Shown piece after piece: positions 20,521 to 24,703 of a DNA stretch of 24,703 nucleotides. The stretch lies in IMG/VR virus record IMGVR_UViG_3300034790_000060, positions 1 to 24,703 of that record. One strand, written 5' to 3'. Within the stretch, counting starts at the first letter, position 1; every line of letters starts with the position of its first letter. The notes below the pieces were generated by a model. It was not told the DNA's origin. It made no database searches and saw only the letters and a list, made by a program, of their open reading frames with translations. Source of the DNA: a virus. The translations under genes and the position numbers were made by a program.

Positions 20521-21804
20521 ATGCAAACGTTTACAAAATTCCTGTCAGAGGCGGCTATGGTAAGCAACTTAAAATCTTATATCAGAGACGCACTCGACGT
20601 AACACTTACAGCATCAAGCGGCGGGGTAAATCATATTCGATTCCCAATGGCTGGTAGAGATGCAGATCACGTCAAGGCATTTAAAAAGATAAACATAAAA
20701 GTTGTAGAATACGAGAAGACTTCTATCTCGAGCAAATATCCTACTAAGTTGTTAGTACTTACGAAAGCTATTGGCAAACTTAGAGTTGGCGATTCTATAC
20801 CTTGGGTTAACCGACATGCAGGAGCTGCTAAGAGTGGTCCTCGTATGTTTGGCAACAAATCGCTAACACCGGACGCGTTAGGTCTTGCAGGCAGAACACT
20901 TACATCTGAACAAATAATGTCTATCATTGAGCCAAAACTTGCAAAGAGTTATAACGCCGATACTGTTGCACAACTTATGGGTATGTGCCAAGCTGTTAGA
21001 ACTAAAAGCAATAAAATATCATATACTAATTCATTCGATGTACCTGATCTTAGAGTAGTTTCTGCAGACTTTGGTGAAATACTTTCTGCTATATGGTCAC
21101 AATCTAATCTGCTGTTTAAGAGTTCATTCTTTCCTAAATCTAGTAACGAACCCTTAGTAGATTTCTATGGTGTACGGTTTGGTATTGAATATCCAGTGTC
21201 AGTTAAATCTGGTGCAGGCAGTAAAGTTTCAATACAAAACATTCTTAATTCTATTAACAAAAAAGCTAAGAATGCTTCAGGCGCTGAACTTGCTGCAGAA
21301 AAGTCTCTTGCGGTATTTAAAATAGTTAATGAAATGCCAATGAAAGATCAAATGATCGAGCTCCACAAATTCATGGATACAGAAGCAATTAGAAAGCTTT
21401 CTAGTATTATGAACGTGCGAGTACCTGCTATTACACAAGATACTATAAAGGATTTTGTTGGTAAGTTTGAAGATCAGAAAGATTTAGTGACTGCGCTTGA
21501 ACCGTTCTGGAAAGTTCTGAACACTAAACTCGAAGAGAAAACTAAAACTGGCGATGATAGGTTTAGACTTGTGCTATCACCGTTAGGCGAATCTATTTGG
21601 AAGATACTTAATGCTGACGCTGAAATGCGCGAATCGCTTACACGTCTAGCTAAGCAAGTTACTCTTATTCAAATTAATATTGATGTAACAAAAACAAATA
21701 TTCTGTTTAAGAACAATTACTTTAAAAACTCGACGTTTAAATTTGGCTGGGCTGGATACGCTGGTAAAAACAAACTCGGTTTCCAAATGGTCAAAAAGGG
21801 ATAA
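20521..21804 (+). CDS. Late protein with capsid-targeting N-terminus, possible nuclease-like domain
   Basis: The 427-aa product begins MQTFTKFLSE-AA, close to the T4 capsid-targeting sequence of internal proteins and Alt (MKTYQEFIAE-A), with the prohead protease gp21 rule (I/L)-x-E before the cut. It may be packed in the head and cleaved after residue 10. The middle has PLVDFYGVRFGIEYPVSVKS with D214 and K229, spaced like a PD-(D/E)xK nuclease core, but Ser stands where the second acid is expected, so a nuclease role is tentative. The rest is helical and basic. I chose ATG 20521 since the targeting motif starts there; an ATG at 20509 would add four residues. The next gene carries the same N-terminal motif. 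Confidence 0.6.
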   Translation: MQTFTKFLSEAAMVSNLKSYIRDALDVTLTASSGGVNHIRFPMAGRDADHVKAFKKINIKVVEYEKTSISSKYPTKLLVLTKAIGKLRVGDSIPWVNRHAGAAKSGPRMFGNKSLTPDALGLAGRTLTSEQIMSIIEPKLAKSYNADTVAQLMGMCQAVRTKSNKISYTNSFDVPDLRVVSADFGEILSAIWSQSNLLFKSSFFPKSSNEPLVDFYGVRFGIEYPVSVKSGAGSKVSIQNILNSINKKAKNASGAELAAEKSLAVFKIVNEMPMKDQMIELHKFMDTEAIRKLSSIMNVRVPAITQDTIKDFVGKFEDQKDLVTALEPFWKVLNTKLEEKTKTGDDRFRLVLSPLGESIWKILNADAEMRESLTRLAKQVTLIQINIDVTKTNILFKNNYFKNSTFKFGWAGYAGKNKLGFQMVKKG

Positions 21805-21806
21805 CA

Positions 21807-23051
21807 ATGCACAATTTTAAAGAATTCATATCAGAAGCTGCTGCGGCTAGTAAGAATACTCACATGGAGCATCTCGAAGATGCTATTTTAAACCAAGGTG
21901 TGAATGGCACTCGTGAGGCTATTAACTTCCTAAGAGCATTGCGTGATATGTTAGCTGGTACTGCAAAATCTAAAGTAAATATTAGTGTTAAGTGGGACGG
22001 CGCACCAGCAGTATTTGCTGGTATTGATCCATCTGATAAGAAGTTCTTTGTTGCTAAAAAAGGTATCTTTAATAAGAATCCAAAAGTATACAAGACAAAC
22101 GCAGAAATTGACGCCGATATAGCTTCTGGCGATTTGAATGTTAAAATGAAACTAGCCCTTGCCGAGTTACCAAAACTTGGAATTAAAGGTGTAGTACAAG
22201 GTGATTTCCTATATGCAAAAGATGATCTCAAAGTGGTGGACATTGAAGGTGAACCGCACATTACTTTCCATCCTAATACGATTGTTTACACGGTACCTAA
22301 AAACTCAAAGCTTGGCGAACAAATACTCAGATCCAAGATCGGTGTGGTCTGGCACACAACATACCGAGGAAGTAGCTTTGAAGAAATGTCTGCAAGCTTT
22401 GGAGAGGAGATTGCTTCTGGCCTCAAAGCAACAAAGTCGGTCTGGTCAGTAGACGCTAGTTATTCAGACGTATCTGGTACTGCAAACTTTACTAAAGCTG
22501 AGACAGATAAGCTTAACGCTGTTCTTGGTCAAGCTGGTAAATTGTTTAAAACCATTAAGAAAGAAACACTTGATGGTATATCAGGTAACGATGATACTTT
22601 AACACAAACTAAGAAATTTGTTAATACAAAAATTCGTGCTGGTGAAAGAATTAAGAATCCTAGAACATTCGTAAAAGAGTTAGAAGCTTATATTGCTGCT
22701 ATATACGATAAAGAAGCAGATAAAAGAAAAACAGAAAAAGGTAAGGTTGCTCAGCGTCAAAAGAAAGATGCTACCCTCGAATACTTCAATAAAACAAATC
22801 CAGCTCAACTAGTAGCAGTATTTGAACTTTATAATCTCATCATTGATGCAAAGCATATGGTTATTAGAAAGCTAGATAAAGCAAAACAGGTTGGGACATT
22901 CCTCAAGACTGTTGACGGATATAAAGTAACAGAACAAGAAGGCTTTGTTGCTATTGATAAGATGGGTAAGAACGCAGTCAAACTAATCGATAGATTAGAG
23001 TTTAGTAATGCGAACTTCTCAGACAAATACATCAAAGGCTGGCAAAAATAA
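21807..23051 (+). CDS. Late protein with capsid-targeting N-terminus and KxDG nucleotidyltransferase-like domain
   Basis: The 414-aa product begins MHNFKEFISE-AAAAS, again matching the T4 capsid-targeting signal and the I-x-E cut rule. The domain after it contains ISVKWDGAPAVFAG with K62-W-D64-G65, the motif I of DNA/RNA ligases and capping enzymes, where the lysine takes up AMP or GMP. Further elements are KKFFVAKKGIFNKNPK, GVVQGDFLY (128-136), which sits like the acidic motif III of T4 Rnl2, and SKIGVVWHTTY (176-186), a possible motif IV. I recall such proteins in marine T4-like phages under a DUF name. The C-terminal half is helical and lysine-rich. A ribosome-binding site AAGGGAT stands upstream. 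It is probably co-transcribed with the gene before it from the late promoter. Confidence 0.65.
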   Translation: MHNFKEFISEAAAASKNTHMEHLEDAILNQGVNGTREAINFLRALRDMLAGTAKSKVNISVKWDGAPAVFAGIDPSDKKFFVAKKGIFNKNPKVYKTNAEIDADIASGDLNVKMKLALAELPKLGIKGVVQGDFLYAKDDLKVVDIEGEPHITFHPNTIVYTVPKNSKLGEQILRSKIGVVWHTTYRGSSFEEMSASFGEEIASGLKATKSVWSVDASYSDVSGTANFTKAETDKLNAVLGQAGKLFKTIKKETLDGISGNDDTLTQTKKFVNTKIRAGERIKNPRTFVKELEAYIAAIYDKEADKRKTEKGKVAQRQKKDATLEYFNKTNPAQLVAVFELYNLIIDAKHMVIRKLDKAKQVGTFLKTVDGYKVTEQEGFVAIDKMGKNAVKLIDRLEFSNANFSDKYIKGWQK

Positions 23052-23122
23052 CAGTTGCCTCTGGCGAATACCGACTATACCAAATTGGCACACTAAAATA
23101 CGTCATATTTTTGCATTTCTTT

Positions 23123-23153
23123 AATAAATATAATCGTTATACTAAAGTATAAC
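23123..23153 (+). promoter_or_regulatory. Possible late promoter and palindrome before the DUF1127 gene
   Basis: AATAAATA (23123-23130) is one base off the T4 late element. It is followed by GTTATACT-AA-AGTATAAC (23136-23153), a perfect 8-bp inverted repeat, 35 nt before the ATG. It could be an operator or, as RNA, a 7-bp hairpin with a TAAA loop. The rest of 23052-23188 shows no gene. Confidence 0.45.
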
Positions 23154-23188
23154 TAAACATTATATACGCGTTAAGGAGATGCAAAATC

Positions 23189-23464
23189 ATGGCACACACA
23201 ATTCAAACTTCACACTCAATTATCACTCTAGCATACAATAAAATAGTTAATTTTGTTTTATATGTAAACAAAGCTATCGCAGTTCGATCGATGAAGCGTG
23301 AATCATATAATCAATTAGCCTCCTTATCAAATAGAGAACTTAGCGATATTGGGCTGTGTCGTGGTGATATCATGGCCGTGGTAAATGATACCTTCTATAA
23401 AGATTCTATTCGCACTCGTGAAATCTTGCCAGACGCAAACACAAATCTCAAAGGGTGGTCATAA
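23189..23464 (+). CDS. DUF1127 family protein
   Basis: The 91-aa product contains YNQLASLSNRELSDIGLCRG (residues 46-65), the diagnostic DUF1127 motif (L-x-x-L-x-x-R-E-L-x-D-I-G-L-x-R-x-D-I). This family of small proteins is very common in alphaproteobacteria, where some members affect RNA turnover and phosphate or carbon metabolism. A longer-than-usual N-terminal part has a hydrophobic helix (LAYNKIVNFVLYVNKAI). The carrier being a phage suggests transfer from an alphaproteobacterial host. The AAGGAG ribosome-binding site is strong. A second small gene follows 1 nt after the stop. Confidence 0.85.
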   Translation: MAHTIQTSHSIITLAYNKIVNFVLYVNKAIAVRSMKRESYNQLASLSNRELSDIGLCRGDIMAVVNDTFYKDSIRTREILPDANTNLKGWS

Positions 23465-23465
23465 T

Positions 23466-23663
23466 ATGCTAGATCGTTTATGGTTACGTTTAGAGGTTAT
23501 TGGTTACAGCAGAGCAATCGGTGTAATGGCTGGCCAACACGGTGTTACCGCAGCTCATATGAAAAGTTTATATGAAGCTCGTGAGAAAGCAGTATTAGAT
23601 TTGAAAAAATCAAAAGATCAAGCAACAGAAGAACGTTACACGACAGCATTCATGGTGAAGTAG
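23466..23663 (+). CDS. Small partner protein of the DUF1127 gene
   Basis: The 65-aa product begins MLDRLWLRLEVIGYSRAIGV, an amphipathic helix, and ends with a charged helix (YEAREKAVLDLKKSKDQATE). I chose the ATG at 23466, one base after the DUF1127 stop, with AAAGGGTGG upstream; a frame-extension to 23385 would overlap the DUF1127 gene by 80 nt. The arginine-rich amphipathic start with a following helix resembles DUF1127-type small proteins in general style, but no family can be named. Confidence 0.6.
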   Translation: MLDRLWLRLEVIGYSRAIGVMAGQHGVTAAHMKSLYEAREKAVLDLKKSKDQATEERYTTAFMVK

Positions 23664-23688
23664 TCCAATGTAGCTCTGCACAAATTTG

Positions 23689-23696
23689 TATAAATA
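23689..23696 (+). promoter_or_regulatory. T4-type late promoter overlapping a terminator, for the glycosyltransferase genes
   Basis: TATAAATA is an exact late element directly followed by the terminator stem. The expected start point (about 23702) lies within the 5' arm of the hairpin, so transcripts begun here would escape termination. Confidence 0.65.
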
Positions 23697-23724
23697 AAAG
23701 GTAGTCGAAAGGCTGCCTTTTTTT
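23697..23724 (+). terminator. Intrinsic terminator after the DUF1127 unit
   Basis: AAAGGTAGTC (23697-23706) pairs with GGCTGCCTTT (23711-23720) over a GAAA tetraloop, a 10-bp stem with two G-T pairs, followed by a run of seven T's (23718-23724). This is a textbook rho-independent terminator. Confidence 0.88.
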
Positions 23725-23760
23725 ATTTAAAATAGATTATTAGAATCGTGGAGTTGGTTG

Positions 23761-24417
23761 ATGAATATTGAAAAGAAAATGACCCATATATGGATTGGGC
23801 CAAAAGCAGCCCCTACTAAATGGATGAACACTTGGAGAGATATGCACCCTGATTGGGAATACAGCGTATTTACTGACGAGATGTTGTGGGCGCGCAAATG
23901 GAGAAATCAATCGCTTATTGAAGAATATTATAGACGAGGAAGATATGCTGGGGCGCATGATCTAATTCGTTATGAGTTGATATATGAACGAGGTGGATTT
24001 TGGCCCGCCGCAGATTCTGTATGTTTACATAATACTGATGAGTTATTCACAAGTCCAGAACACCATGCATATACTGTTTATGAAAGTGAAAAAGCCAAAC
24101 CTGGCTACGTTTCTCCTATTCTTGCTGCAAATGCAGGCAATGAAGTAGTTGGAGCAATCATTGATCAGTTACACAAATTACAACCAAACCAGCTTCATAA
24201 CGAGCCGTTCATGTCTACGGGCAACGCATTCTTGGCTAAGTTTTTACTTCCATTTATGGCTGCTGATAAGGTAACTGTATGGCCTTCGTATACGTTAATA
24301 CCACAATGGTATGGATCTATTAAAAGATATGACGGACCCGGAAAAGTGTACGCCGAACAATATTTTGGTTCTACTGGTGCAAATTTGCAACTTAAAGGAT
24401 ATGATGAAGGGAGATAA
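23761..24417 (+). CDS. Glycosyltransferase-like protein (sugar-binding DXD family) with altered DXD
   Basis: The 218-aa protein resembles the family of Gly_transf_sug (DXD-containing) enzymes such as mannosyl- or capsular sugar transferases. It begins with THIWIGPKAAP (8-18), continues with PDWEYSVFTDE near 30-40 and has the hallmark AGAHDLIRYELIYERGGFW (63-81). Family members follow this with YxDxD; here the positions read PAADSVCL (82-89), so the first Asp of DXD is Ala. The metal/nucleotide-sugar site may be weakened or rebuilt. The ATG at 23761 follows GGAG (23750-23753); the TTG before it is not needed. It lies behind a late promoter and is followed by a second transferase-like gene, suggesting virion or host surface glycan modification. 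Confidence 0.75.
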   Translation: MNIEKKMTHIWIGPKAAPTKWMNTWRDMHPDWEYSVFTDEMLWARKWRNQSLIEEYYRRGRYAGAHDLIRYELIYERGGFWPAADSVCLHNTDELFTSPEHHAYTVYESEKAKPGYVSPILAANAGNEVVGAIIDQLHKLQPNQLHNEPFMSTGNAFLAKFLLPFMAADKVTVWPSYTLIPQWYGSIKRYDGPGKVYAEQYFGSTGANLQLKGYDEGR

Positions 24418-24420
24418 TTA

Positions 24421-24703
24421 TGTGGGCAACAAAAGCTTATATATTAAAAATTGATTCAGACATTTCAAACGAGTACGCTAAAATATGTGCAGACTCGTGC
24501 GATGATGTAGGGTTGCGTTGGGAATATTTTAACGGTTATCAGAATCAATCAGGCAAATCTGTTTTTGCGTCACTTGGTATTCATTGCGTGCATCCAGAGC
24601 CGTATGCATTTATTGCTAATCCAACCCCTGCTCAAAAGGCCGCATGCACTACAGCGGGACACTTTGCCATCTGGAAAGCTATCTCAGAGGGGCCAGATGA
24701 GGC
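24421..24703 (+). CDS. Glycosyltransferase family 25-like protein, N-terminal part (cut by window end)
   Basis: The frame starts at ATG 24421, 3 nt after the preceding stop, with AAGGGAG as ribosome-binding site, and is open to the window end (94 codons). The translated start MWATKAYILKID and the segment QKAACTTAGHFAIWKAISEG near residue 72-91 follow the family 25 pattern (an early strand with a polar residue run, then GxxxCxxSHxxxWxxI). The SH pair of typical GT25 is GH here. The second half with the DxD part lies outside the window. Confidence 0.5.

Noticed and set aside
1-24703. tRNA genes, CRISPR arrays, insertion sequences, attachment sites
   Set aside because: No cloverleaf with a T-loop consensus, no regularly spaced repeats, no transposase or integrase frame and no long direct repeats were seen on reading both strands.

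Overview
The window is a stretch of a T4-like myovirus genome (Caudoviricetes, T4 superfamily, marine type). The evidence is direct: recognisable T4 core replication, recombination and late-transcription proteins occur in T4-like clusters, with AT-rich DNA, tightly packed and overlapping genes, near-consensus TTGACA/TATAAT promoters and T4-type late promoters (N)ATAAATA. The host cannot be read off directly. A DUF1127 protein, a typical alphaproteobacterial family, and a phage-borne Gram-negative outer-membrane barrel protein suggest an alphaproteobacterial host rather than a cyanobacterium (inference).

Layout. 1-2337, minus strand: topoisomerase medium subunit gp52 (cut by the window edge), a 68-aa protein and the one-piece topoisomerase large subunit (39, fused with the T4 gene 60 part). 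2489-5030, plus strand: a gp19-like tail-tube protein, UvsY and UvsW. 5031-5266: tandem mini-hairpins and two divergent promoters. 5267-11890: 55-47-46, a GNAT-like protein, a small protein and DNA polymerase 43; the sliding clamp, clamp loader and regA that T4 keeps between 46 and 43 are missing here. 11901-12861: small proteins and a MazG-like NTP pyrophosphohydrolase. 12993-13778: outer-membrane protein. 13868-15548: a bilin cassette with heme oxygenase, a small basic protein, a ferredoxin-dependent bilin reductase of the PcyA/PcyX clade, and a Cys-rich small protein. 15538-20478: small ORF, 33-59-32, a coiled-coil protein, uvsX and helicase 41. 20521-23051: two late-promoter proteins that both start with a T4-type capsid-targeting sequence; one carries a KxDG nucleotidyltransferase motif. 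23189-23663: DUF1127 and a small partner. 23761-24703: two glycosyltransferase-like genes, the second cut by the window end.

How the genes work together. Topoisomerase, polymerase, gp32, gp59, gp41, UvsX, UvsY, UvsW and gp46/47 make up most of the T4 recombination-dependent replication machine. gp55 and gp33 would direct host RNA polymerase to the (N)ATAAATA promoters seen before the tail-tube gene, uvsW, 32 and the putative packaged proteins. Ten near-consensus sigma70-type promoters, four of them sharing a 15-nt block ending in the -35 hexamer, would drive the pre-replicative genes.

The most unusual system is heme oxygenase plus PcyX-like reductase: the predicted route is heme to biliverdin to a phycobilin (probably phycoerythrobilin), in a phage with no visible photosynthesis gene in this window. 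The second is the pair of putatively packaged and injected enzymes at 20521-23051.
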